Part shown: piece by piece, positions 33,501 through 45,500 of the stretch
Layout: each line of letters opens with the position of its first letter
Position numbering within the stretch: the stretch's first letter is position 1
Source of the DNA: Geotrypetes seraphini
Lineage: Eukaryota; Chordata; Amphibia; Gymnophiona; Dermophiidae
Reading direction: 5' to 3'
Assembly (NCBI RefSeq): GCF_902459505.1
Contig: NC_047096.1
Span: 18,132,501-18,196,500 of the forward strand
DNA: 64,000 nt
Made by a program: the position numbers and the translations under genes
The notes under the pieces: generated by a model
What the model was told of the DNA's origin: nothing
What the model saw: the letters and a program-made list of their open reading frames with translations, nothing else
Database searches by the model: none

Positions 33501-36500
33501 TAAGCGCTGGGGCAGCTGGGAAAGTGAGTGCTCCACTTCCACTCAAGCTGTAGGGCATCGCTTTCCTGTACTTTAGGCTCCAGCAGCACACGCGCTATAT
33601 TTAAACTGAACCGGCTTAACTACAGCCTCCTCTCCCCCTCCCCCCACTCTTATTAAGCGCACACTCCAGTTAAGTGTATGTAGCAACCTGGTCTGAAGGG
33701 CATGCACTTAAACGGTGTTGACTGTATAAACGGTGTATAAATTTGCAATAAAAATAAAGATGATCCTGTGAAAACACATGTAGATTGCTAGGGCCTGTAT
33801 GATTGTAGTCAGAGAAGGAATGAAAGTCCATAGTTTCTGGTTGATATCCCAACTATAAGCCCTCCATACTCTTATTCACATCTAAATACAAATTAATAAC
33901 ATACAATCCATTCCATGTTTTTTGTATGCATACAATAAAGGTAAACAAGCTAGAATACCTTTTTTATTGTAATACAATATATTTTTGACCAGCTTTTGAG
34001 TACTTTGCTGCCTTTAACACAGCATGAACTTAGCTTAGATGTTGCCTGCTTACATAACAGACAGATTACAGGTTGTATTGCAAAAGGGTCTAGCGGGCTT
34101 TCATTTCAAAGCTGTAGAGTAAGAGGGGGAGGGGGTGATGGTGGGGGAGTGTCATATGTTTGCCCAGAGGGGAGAAAACTGAAGGAGACAAAAACAGCAG
34201 GATTTACATTACAGTAGAACTTGGGTAGTTTTGAAATTCCTTTCTAGTATTCTAATCATAAGGTACTGACCTGAAAAAAGAATTCCCTTCTAGACGTGCC
34301 ACCATATTTCTTTCTGTGGTTTGTTTTGGCACATTTCTCAAGTGAAAATACATCTTTTTTTTTTTGGTAGTGGTTCTGCTGTTGATGTGAAAATTAGAAG
34401 ATGTACTGAACTAATTTTGATGACTTTAACTCGTATGCTGAATCTGTACTGAAGTTTGTCAATACTTTCTAAGTGTGGTTTGGATTGGTTCATTTTAGGG
34501 ACCAGAAGAACCTAAATTTCATGTACTTGAAACTTGAATGTGCAACTTTTTCTAACTTGCATTTGTGAAAAATTGTGTCTTTTAATTTTTGGTCTATTTC
34601 GCTCATAAAACATCCCTCCATGAATAGAAGATCTTGAAAGCTGGAGATGGACAACGGTTCCAAAATTTGGGAACTTTTTCTTTTCTTCTATTTTGGTATA
34701 TTTGGGGAGGGGGGGGGGGGTTAAAATTTTGTTTTTGTTCAGTTTGTTGTGTTTTCCCTCTCTCCAGCTTTTTGACAGCCAGATTGCTCTAATTGCCCTC
34801 CTACCCTCTCGCTGTCACCCTTCTTTCAGCCTACTCCTCATTCTCCTTAGCTTCTCTCTCCTTGTAGCCTTTCTCTCTGTGGCTGCTTGGTTTCCTTCAT
34901 GCCATTCTTGAAATGAGTTTCTTAATGTTCAGCCCAGCTCAAGCCATGCAATAGTGTTGATGATTCTCAGTGGCTCTGGTTTCCAGTGTTTTTGCAACCC
35001 TGATGAATATGATGCCTTTAAACTGAATGTTATTTTTACATGGGAAGCAATACGGTCCTGTGATATGTGCTGGCACAGCTTACAGCATGATATCTTGCAG
35101 GAATTAATTTTGTTTTCTGTTTGCATGTTTGCAACTTGTTTTGTTTCCTCTTGCATACACTGTTCTGTTTATACAAAGCTGTATTCCAGTTCTCTTTTAT
35201 TTGAAAATTATAAACTTTAATGAAGAGTGGCGGAAAATCTCGCTGACAGTTCCTGACTTTAGTTGAGTCACTTAACCCTCCATTTTCTCAAATACAATCA
35301 AGTTTGGATGTCCTTCAGGAACATAAAAATACCTACAGGGCAAGGCAAAAAAAAAAAAAAGGTAACTCCTTAGAGATTTTGCTGTTTTCTCAGCAACCAT
35401 GTTGAATTTCAACAAGAAATTTTATGTACTTAATTAGTTGCCATACTTAATTAAATGCTTAATAGTAATAAGTATCTTAAGCTGAATTGGTTAGTGACAT
35501 TTTAGCGTTGCTACCTAGTGATGTTGCATGTTAAAACACAGTAGAATAATGTCATTCAAACAATACCATTAACGTACAATTTCAGTGTCGCTGTGAATGC
35601 TCAAAGGGGCAAATTCGGTAGGCGGTGGTAGGCATCTTACCGCTGTCTAACCAGCCAATCGGGACGCATGTTGTTTTTTTTAAAAAAAACTCCCAAGGCA
35701 GGTCACCTACATTGGAGGTGCCTCCGGGAAACTAGGGAGGTGCGCAAGCCCGCCTATGGCTAGGCGATGTGGGCATGGTTTGGCACGGAAGTAGCCTTAG
35801 GTGGACCTAGGCGACCGTACATGTCTCCCCAGGCCAGCAGGAGATGCGTAAGGCCTACACTGTAAGTAGACGCAGCCGCTGAGCTTATCGCAGCAAGGGA
35901 TCTCCCTGCCGTGATAAGTTTAGTGGCTGCAGCCAACCATCCTCCCCGAACAATCGTGGCTGGAGGGATGCCCAGTCCCTCCTGCCCGGCACTCCCCCTA
36001 ACGATTGCAGCAGGAGAGATGCCCAGTCCCTTCTGGCCAGGAACACCCCCCCCCCCAGTAGATTGCGCAGCAGGAGGGATGCCCAATCCCTCCTGCCGGA
36101 ACACGTCCATCTCCCCTTGTAGATCGTCGGCTGTAGGAATGCCCAATCCCTCCTGCCTGGGAACACCCCCCCCCAGGTAGATTGCGCAGCAGAAGGGATG
36201 CCTAATCCCTCCTGCCAGACCCCTCTCCGTACATCATCAGCAGGAGGACCCCCCTCCCCCATACATCACTGGCAGGAGGGATGCCCAATACCGCCTACTG
36301 GACATCCCCCTGTCGTTTCAATCCATACCAGATCTTCCTTGGGGGACTTTGAAACGCACTGCCTTTCACAGTTTATCCAATAGATTGATTCTCAAACTTA
36401 AATTTTACTTGTTAATATGGACCCTTCAAAATGCCGATTGAAAGTTAGACTGGCTGTGGCGGCGTTTTAAAGGGTCCGTATTAGCAAGTAAAATTCAAGT

Positions 36501-39500
36501 TTGAGAATCGATCTATTGGATAAACTGAAAGGCAATGCATTTCAATGTCCCCCGAGGAAGATCCAGTATGGATTGAAACTACCACGTAGTGAAGGGCTTT
36601 GGGAGTTCCATTTTATATCGGCGATGGTTGAAGCAAGAGCCGTCTAAGAAAAGTGTTGCCTTTCTGTGGATGGTTTATGCAATATTGATACAATTCCATC
36701 TTTATTGATTCATATACTGTATAAGCTTTCCTTTCCTTCGATAAAAGGTATCAAATCAACTAGTAAAATTTCCCATTCTCTTTCCTACCTCTTAACTGCG
36801 ATGTTGAATGAATTGCCTTTTCAAATAAGATCTTGTTTGTCACCTCCCAGGTTTTTCCAAAATATTTTGAAACCCACTTTGTTTCAGTGTTCCTTAAGTA
36901 ACAGCTTCTGATGAATGTAAATGTGCTTCTTTCAATTTAGTTATTGTTAACTGAATTGAGCTCTTTTTTTTTTTTTTAGGAATGATTCGGCATATAAATT
37001 AAAGATTTGGATTAGATTAGATTTTGAATGTCTTCTGTTAAATACCCCTGTAATTGGAATATGTTGCGTATATCTCTTCCTGCCTTTTGGGGACCTAAAG
37101 TCTGTAAGTTGTTAAAGTATCCAGAACATGCTTCTACTATAGTAAAGACTGCCGTTAGTGTGTATTTGGTAACATTTTTATTTCCAGCTTGTTTTGTACC
37201 ACAGAACTGTAACTTCTGTGTAAATGTGCTGAAATAATTGTTGAGAAACAGCAGAATAAAACTCCTATTTAAGAGGAGGCTTGATGTTTTACATTAAAAA
37301 CATCTGGGGGGGTCCCCCTTGGCTGTTAAGCAGAGGGTGGGGGCAGCTCCTCTTGAACTCTAGCTGAAATGTGCTTTGTCATGCTAGGTTGCTGCCTGAC
37401 TTCTACCGATTTGCTTTTCACTTTGTTTAGATTCTAGAGCAAAGGCCTCGTAGGAAAATAACACAAGGGGAACAAGGTCCACAGTGGTGCCACTCTGAGG
37501 TAGTGTGGGACAGAATTACTGTGGCTGCAGCTTTGACCAGGTCCAAATTTCACTGGCTCCTTAGGATCACCCTGACTCAATCCAGACAGGCTGATGCAGT
37601 TCTAGTTTTGCCTTTTGTATGCATGGATTTGAAGGTTTGTTTTGCTTAGAAAATTGCAAAGTAGCAAAGCTAGGATCGGTTTAGCCTGTTTAATTGACCT
37701 GAGGTACATGACAACAATAGGTATTGGATCTGTGGGTGATTCCTAAGGTGACCTTTTATTTATTTTTTCCTCAAAACGGGACATCTACTAATTTTCAGTC
37801 CTGCCCAAGCCCTTAATTTCTTCCATTCATTTTTCATGTACACACAATATCTTATTAATTCATAATGGTAACCATAAAATTTTTAAAAAAACACAAAGCA
37901 TCCTGTATGCAGAGAAAATGTTAATTATCATTTACAGTACCCCCTCCAAATCTGCGGTTTCAGTACTCGTGGATTCGGTTATTTGTGATTAAACGCTGCA
38001 TCCTGGACCTTCCCCAGATCTTACCTGGTGGTCTAGTGGCGACACGGGGCAGGATCGATCGTCCAACACTCCTACCCTATGCAGAGCCGTCATCTCAAGA
38101 TTACAACGGGAACTCACGGCAGCCATTTTGATGACGGCTCTGCACGGGGCAGGAGCATAGGACGATCAATCCTGCCCCACGTTGCCAGTAGACTACCACG
38201 GAAGGTCCAGGGCGCAGGAGGGACTGGAGGAGTTGCCTTACAGCAAAAGATTAGAGAAACTGGGCCTCTTCTCCCTCAAAAAGAGGAGATTGCGAGGGGA
38301 CATGATCGAAACATTCAAGGTACTGAAGGGAATAGACCTGGTAGATAAGGACAGGTTGTTCACCCTTTCCAAGGTAAGGAGAACGAGAGGTCACTCTCTA
38401 AAATTGAAAGGGGATAGATTCTGTACAAACGTAAGGAAGTTCTTTTTCACCCAGAGAGTGATAGAAAACTGGAACGCTCTTCCGGAATCTGTTATAGGGG
38501 AAAACACCCTCCAGGGATTCAAGACAAAGTTAGACAAGTTTATGCTGAATCGGAACATACGCAGGTAGGGCTAGTCTCACTTAGGGCGCTGGTCTTTGAC
38601 TAGAGAGCCACCGCGTGAGCGGACTGCTGGGCATGATGGACCACCGGTCTGACCCAGCAGCAGCAATTCTTATGTTCTTGCAAAGTCTATTCCCTTCATT
38701 ATCTTGAATGTTTCGATCATGTCCCCTCTCAGTCTCCTCTTTTTAAGGGAGAAGAGGCCCAGTTTCTCTAATCTCTCACTGTATGGGAACTCCTCTAGCC
38801 CCTTAACTAGTTTAATTGCTCTTCTCTGGACCCTTACTAGTAGTATTATGTCCTTCATGTATGGCGACCAGTGTTGGAAGTAGTATTCTAGGTGAGGGCG
38901 TACCATGCTCGGTACAGAGGCTTGATAACCTTCTCGGATCTGTTCGTGATCCCCTTCTTAATCATTCCTAGCATTCTGTTCGCCCTCTTCACTGCCGCCA
39001 CGCATTGCGCGGATGGCTTCATCAACTTGACCAGTACTCCCAAGTCTCTTTCCTGGGGGGTCTCTCTAAGTACCGCCCCGGACATCCTGTATTTGTGTAT
39101 AAGATTTTTGTTACCAACATGCATCACTTTACACTTATCCACGTTAAACCTCATTTGCCATGTTGCTGCCCATTTCTCGAGCATGTTTATATCCTGTTGC
39201 AGGTCTTCGCAATACTTCTGCGTCTTCACTATTCTGAATAGCTTTGTATCCTCTGCAAATTTAATCACCTCGCTCATCGTACCAAATTTCCAGATTGTTT
39301 ATAAATATGTTGAAGAGCACGGGTCCAAGCACCGAACCCTGTGGTACTCCGCTCGTGACGCTTTTCCAGTCCGAGTATTGTCCATTTACCTCCATTCTCT
39401 GTTTCCTATCCACCAACCGTTTTTTTTAATCCACATAAGTATGTTACCCTCGATTCCATGGCTCACAATTTTTCGTAGTAGTCGTTCATGCGGGACCTTA

Positions 39501-42500
39501 TCGAACGCATTCTGAAAATCCAGATATACAATGTTGATCGGCTCGCCATTGTCTATCTGCCTGTTTACTCCCTCAAAGAAGTGCAACAAGTTCATCAAGC
39601 AAGATCTCCCCTTGCTGAAGCCATGCTGGCTGATCCCCATCAGATTGTGTCCGTCAAGGTGATCAATGATGCGGTACTTTATCAGCGTCTCTACCATCTT
39701 TCCCGGTGCGGAGGTCAGACTCACCGGTCTGTAGTTTCCCGGATCTCCTCTCAAACCTTTCTTGAAGATCGGCATAACATTCGCCACTTTCCAGTCTTCC
39801 GGAATCCTTTCTGATTTGATTGACAGATTGGCTATCAGTTGAAGCAGTTCAGCTATAGTCCCTTTTAGTTCTTTGATTACTCTCGGATAGATGCCATCCA
39901 GTCCCGAAGATTTATCATTTTTAAGCCTATTAATCTGCCTGCATACCTCTTCTAGACTGACCATCAACCCTGTCAGTTTCTCATCTTCGTTTCCCGCGTA
40001 TAGCCTGTCAGCTTCCAGTATGTTGTGTATATCCTCTTCAGTAAATACAGATGCAAAAATGTGTTCAGATTGTAGGCGATGGCTTTGTCCTTCTTTAGCA
40101 CTCCCTTTATTCCATGGTCATCCAACGGCCCCAACGCTTCCTTCGCGGGTCGTTTCCCCTTAATATATCAATCATTTTTCCTACCTTTGTTGTCTGGTGA
40201 GTCTCTGGTTGCAGTTCCTTCTGACTGTGCATCCTTTCTTTTTTTCTGTCTTTCTCTCTCCCTGCCCCCCCCCCAAGCCACTGCCGCCATACTCCCTCAA
40301 CTTTTGCTTTCTTTCTCTCTCCCTGCCTCCCCCCATGCCACTGCTACCGATTTCTCCCTGCTTCCCCGCCGCTGACGCAGCAACAGGGCCAGGCGCGTGC
40401 AGCGACAGCACAACAACCGGTCCACAAGCCTTCCCCCGATGTCAATTCTGCAGGGAAGCAGGGAGAGAACCCAGGCTCTGCGATCAACTCGCAGCTTCAG
40501 CACTGCACAGCTTTGGGACGCCAAAATGTCCTGTTTTCAGAAAGAGCTAATGGGCTTCTCTCTTTCTGAAAATGAGACATTGCGGCCTCCCAAAGCTGTG
40601 CTTGGGGACAATGGGACGTATTGGTCACATTAGTGATTCCGTATCCCTAATATTGAATGAATTCCTTCACTTTAATGGGGGAGGCACCATTTGTTGTTGT
40701 TAACCCCAATGGTGGCAACCCTACTACTCTTATTCCTTTATTATTTTAAAAACATAAGAGTTGTCATACTGAGACAGACCGAAAGTCCATCAAACCCAGT
40801 ATCCGGTTTCCAAAAGTGGTCAACCCAGGTCCCAAATACCTGTCTAGATCTCAAGTAATAAAACAGATTTTATGTTGTGTATCTTAAGAATAAGCAGTAG
40901 ATTTCTCCAAGCCATCTCAATAATGGCCTATGGACTTCCCTTTTATGAATTTATCCAAACCTTTTTTAAACCCTGTTGAGCTCACTAATTTCACCACATT
41001 CTCCATCAATGACTTTCAGATTTTAATTACATGTTGTGTGAAGAAATATTATCAAGTTTGTTTAAAATCTACTACTTAGTAGCTTCAACGCATTCCCCTT
41101 AGTCCTAATATTTTTGGAAAGAGTAAACAAACGATTCACGTCTACCTTTCCTCTCCACTCAGTATTATATAGGCATCTTGTCATAGTACATTACATTACA
41201 TTAGTGATTTCTATTCTGCCATTACCTCGCGGTTCAAGGCGGATTACATAAGGAGTTATTTGGACATTTAGGAATACATAAGGAGTTATCTGGACATTTC
41301 CTGTGTTATTTTTGGAGTGGAGCGGATTGCTATTGGGGATGTGTTAGTTTGTCTTTAAGGATTTTTTGAATAGCAGGGTTTTTATTTCTTTTCTGAAGGA
41401 TTTGTAGTCTGGAGTCATGATCAGTAAATTGGAGAATTGGTATCACCCCTGAGCCATCTCTTCTCCAAGCTGAAGAGCCCTAGCTGCTTTAGCCTTTCCT
41501 CATAGGGAAATTGTCCCATCCCTTTTATCATTTTTGTCGCCCTTCTCTACCTTTTCTAATTCTGCTATATCTTTTTTGAGATAGGGCGATTTAACAACTT
41601 TGAACAACTGTCATCAGCAAATTTAATTATCTCACTAGTTATTCCCATCCCTAAATCATTGATAAATAAGTTAAAAAGCAGCAGTCCCAGCATAGATTCC
41701 TGGGGAACCCTATTATTTAACAATAACAGCTGATAAATATATATGCTTGAATCAAACAGACAGCAACTGAACACTTAGTTTCAGGAGGAAAAGCCTCAGA
41801 TCCCCGTTAGGAAAGGATTAAATAACGCCAATGGCAAAAACCTCCTTCCCTCCTGTGTTACAGCTGAGGTTCTAAATTTATCATAGATAAATGCAGTACA
41901 AAAAGGTCTGGCCGCTGTTAGCAGTCAAAAATATCTATAAATGCAGTTCAGTTCTGTGCATTGAATTGCTAAAATGTTATTAAGCTATTAAACTTGAAAT
42001 GTTATTGAGCTATTAAACTTTTCAGATACAAAAATACTATTCGTATGTTCACCTAACTAGATACTGTTACTTCCTCGGTTGGTAACAAATGCTTCCAAAT
42101 TGTTATTCGGGAGCAATGTGAAATGTTGTAGCAGTAAAACAAAGAACACTTATCTGTAGCTCTGAGTAGACGCTGAGCAGTCAGAAACTTTTCTATGGCT
42201 CTGTCTAGACTTCGATTGCCTACCCCCTTCCGATGTTGCCAGATAGCATTTCTCCAGAAGGCTGATTCAGAGACTGGGAGGGATCATATTCAAGCAGGCA
42301 CTCCCAGGTGCTCAACGCTGATACTATTGGGCGTCCCGGGGGATTTACTAAAACACTTTACTTAAAATCCACAAGGATTTGGTAAATCCCCCGAGACGTC
42401 CAATAGTATCGTCGAGGGATTCTTTATTAGAATGAGTTTGTAAGTATCTAGATCAGTTCCTTCAGCCTCATGTTCTACAATTAAATCATATGTGAAGGAC

Positions 42501-45500
42501 AGCATGCATATGTTGAATATTCTAGAGAATCGCTGGTCAGCTGTAGCGAACCTTGCAGGCTGTCGTTGACCTCTGCAGCACATTCCCTCTGCCGCGGTCC
42601 CGTACTTCAGAGGAGGGGCGGGACCGCATCAGAGGGAACGTGCTGCAGAGTTTGATGGCAGCCTGCTAGGTTCGCTACAGCACCGGCGATCCTCTGCAGG
42701 CTGCTTTGAAGGTGAGACTGGGAATCCAGAGGACACTAGAAAGAAGGTGGGCCCTGGTATAAAGAAGGGGGAAACATGCAGGCCTTCGGGGGGGAGGGGG
42801 GCAGTGGTAGGCCCTGGTATCGAAGTACATGGAGGGAGGGAATGAGGGGGGTCCAAAAAAACATGCATATGCCAGACTGAGGTGGGGTGGGGGGGAGGGA
42901 AAAAATAATGGGTCTAAAAACAGAGGAGAGGGAGAAAGATGGTGGACAATGGGATGGAAGGAGGGAAGGAACAGAAAGGGAGAGAAGTTGGACACAAGGG
43001 ATTGTGTGGTGAGATGATAGAGATACTGGATAGGAGGGTAGTTGGGAAGAGAAAGGGAGAGATGGTGGATCCTGGGGAAGGAAGTGGGGAAGGAGTGAGA
43101 GATGCTGGATGAAAGGGTAGTTGAGAAAAGGTGGATCTGGGGATGGTGGGAGGGAAGGGAAACGGTAGGGGAGGACAGATGGAAGATGGATGGCTAGCAC
43201 GGAGAAAGAAGAAAACGACAAATGGGCAGGAGACTCTGGCAAGCGAGTTATCAGAAGACAACCAGAGCCTGGTACCAACATGATTTGAATAATGACTGGA
43301 CAACAAAAGGTAGAAAAAATAATTTTATTTTCTATTTTGTGATTACAGTATGTCCGATTTGAAATGTGTATGTCGTGCCAGAGCTGTAATCCTATACTTT
43401 TACTAAGACTAAGGAGTCTTTTTTTTATTTATTTATTTATTTATTAAGGTGTGCATTTAGCGCGCAGTAAATCAGTTAGTGTACCTTAATAAAAGGACCC
43501 CTAAGTATCTTAATAAAAAATTTAGCCTGTGTTTGAGATTTCGGCCCCTTGTGTGATTGAGTTTGACACCCTTGTAGCCTTAAGTGGTTTACATTCAAGT
43601 ACTCGAGCATTTCTCCCTTTCTGTCCTGGCAGGCTCACAATCTGACTAATCCAGCTGAGTGACTTGCCCAGGGTCACAAGGGACAACGCTGGGCTTGGGC
43701 TTGAGCCTGTAGCTCTATCCACTAGGCTTCTCACTCACAGTAGTTGCTTTCTCCAACCTATCACTGTATTAGCTGGCATATTTACAGTACTGACTGACGC
43801 ATTGGGCTGCCGTCTTCAAACTTCTGACCAGAGGGCCGCCGCGTGAGCGGACTGCTGGGCATGATGGACCACTGGTCTGACTCAGCAGTGGCATTTCTTA
43901 TGTTCAAAATTTTACTGCTATGAATTATTTCTATAGCGCCACCAGACGCACGCAGCGCTGCACAGAGTCACAAAGAAGGAAAAAACAGTCCCTGCTCAAA
44001 AGAGCTTACAATCTAAACAGACAAACAGGATGTCATGGATACAGTTAATCAGCTGGCTGGGATGGAGGGTTGATGGTTGTTTCCTGACCTCATTTCTTTT
44101 TTCTGGTTTTAGTCTGGGAATTTTTTGTTTCTGTTTTCAGTTCTTCTGAATTACGCTTTTCTCAGAAAAATATTTTATTATTAAATCCACTCCTGGAGCT
44201 CATACACTAATTCTCCATCCTGCCCCCACTCCCATTGATTCCTAGGTTTCAAATGGTAATCAGGACATCAGGGTTTGATTTTCACTTAGCTTGGTATGAT
44301 ATGCAGGACAAAACATGGGGAACTTGCTAAAAATATATAAACTATCAAGATCTGAATGATTGAATTTAGATTTTTTCAAATCTTTAAATCAGAAAAATAT
44401 TGTAACAAGAAATTGTGAATGTAAGATTCCTAGACACTTAATATGGCAAAACTCTCTTACGTGTGGCAGATTTAGGATGGAGGCAACTGCTGATCTCACC
44501 TTGCTTGTGTTTTGGTTTTTAATTGTCCTTATTCTAAGATCTTGGAGTTTGTGGTCATAATGCCCACACAGAATGCCATTGTCACAAGGAAATTCAGTGC
44601 TACAAGGACACCTTGTGTGCTGACCTCATACTCTTCTATTCACAGGAACTTGCAAGCGGCCATAGGAGCTTATTATGACTTTGAGAGCCCAAACATCAAT
44701 GTGCCCTCCATGTCCTTTGTAGAAGACATCACCATAGGAGAAGGAGAGTCCATCCCTCCAGACACCCAATTTACCAAAACGTGGAGGATACAAAATACAG
44801 GTAAGAGATTGGAGCTGCATTTAGCTCATGGCTTTCCTCAGTAGCTCAAGGCGAGTAATTTAAAAAGAAATGTAGATCCATTTAGCACAAAGGAGGCATG
44901 CACCATCCCTTAAGAAAACATGGCTGGGATGCACAAATATCCCTTTAAAGAGTAGGATTTTTTAGAAATAATAAATGTTAAAAAGTGTGAGATAACGAAG
45001 CGTAAAGCTTCTCTCGAATAATGGTACTACAGTATACCTTGAGCAGTCTGTTAAAACTGAAGGATGCATAACGTAAGATTTTACAAAAATCTTAAACTCT
45101 TCAGGTGGAGGTTGATGTTTGCTGTTTTTAAGATGTACAGTTATGAGAATGTTATTTCTGTAGTAAGTCTGATAAATATTCACTATGCTCTAGGGGTAAT
45201 TTTTATAAGGCATTTCTGCAAAAATAATAGCATTTTACATAGAGAAATTGCCTTTTTTGAAATTGTCCTGGTTATACATAAATTTGTCTGACATGGTGAG
45301 AGGATGGGATTGGGGAGGCTTTGCTGTTGTGTGTATTTTATAAAATACATGCATAGAAACAAACACTGAACTGGCAAATTTGTACATGTCTGTGAGTAGA
45401 TGTAAAGGTGCATGGGCACTTTTCTTAGGGGTAATTTTCTGACTTGAACATAGATGTGTGCTTTTCCTTTTAAAATTGTGTGCATTTCTGCTGTGCAAGT

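Larger units (their letters stand above)
37744..40632. mobile_element. Nested composite: hAT element carrying Tigger MITE and CR1 pieces
   Basis: The outer ends TAAGGTGACC (37744) and GGTCACATTA (to 40632) are inverted and sit between perfect 8-bp duplications GTGATTCC (37736-37743 and 40633-40640). The matching duplication shows the two ends belong to one original hAT insertion, now about 2.9 kb apart because of later arrivals: a Tigger-like MITE half (37935-38212), a CR1 plus fragment (38213-38680) and a CR1 minus fragment (38681-40170). Near the right end a stem (40506-40602, 'cacagctttgggacg' against its inverse) is part of the original palindromic MITE. Confidence 0.8.

Noticed and set aside
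35945-36300. Regularly spaced repeats resembling a CRISPR array
   Set aside because: Vertebrate context, self-complementary minisatellite units with C runs between them, no unique spacers of constant length.
40079-40550. Overlapping plus frames of 98-117 codons
   Set aside because: Low-complexity Ser/Pro/Leu-rich reading of CT-rich sequence in the nested hAT remnant; no family match.
42736-43281. 181-codon Pro/Ser/Phe-rich minus frame
   Set aside because: Translation of a purine-rich degenerate tandem array; several overlapping frames of the same kind exist there.
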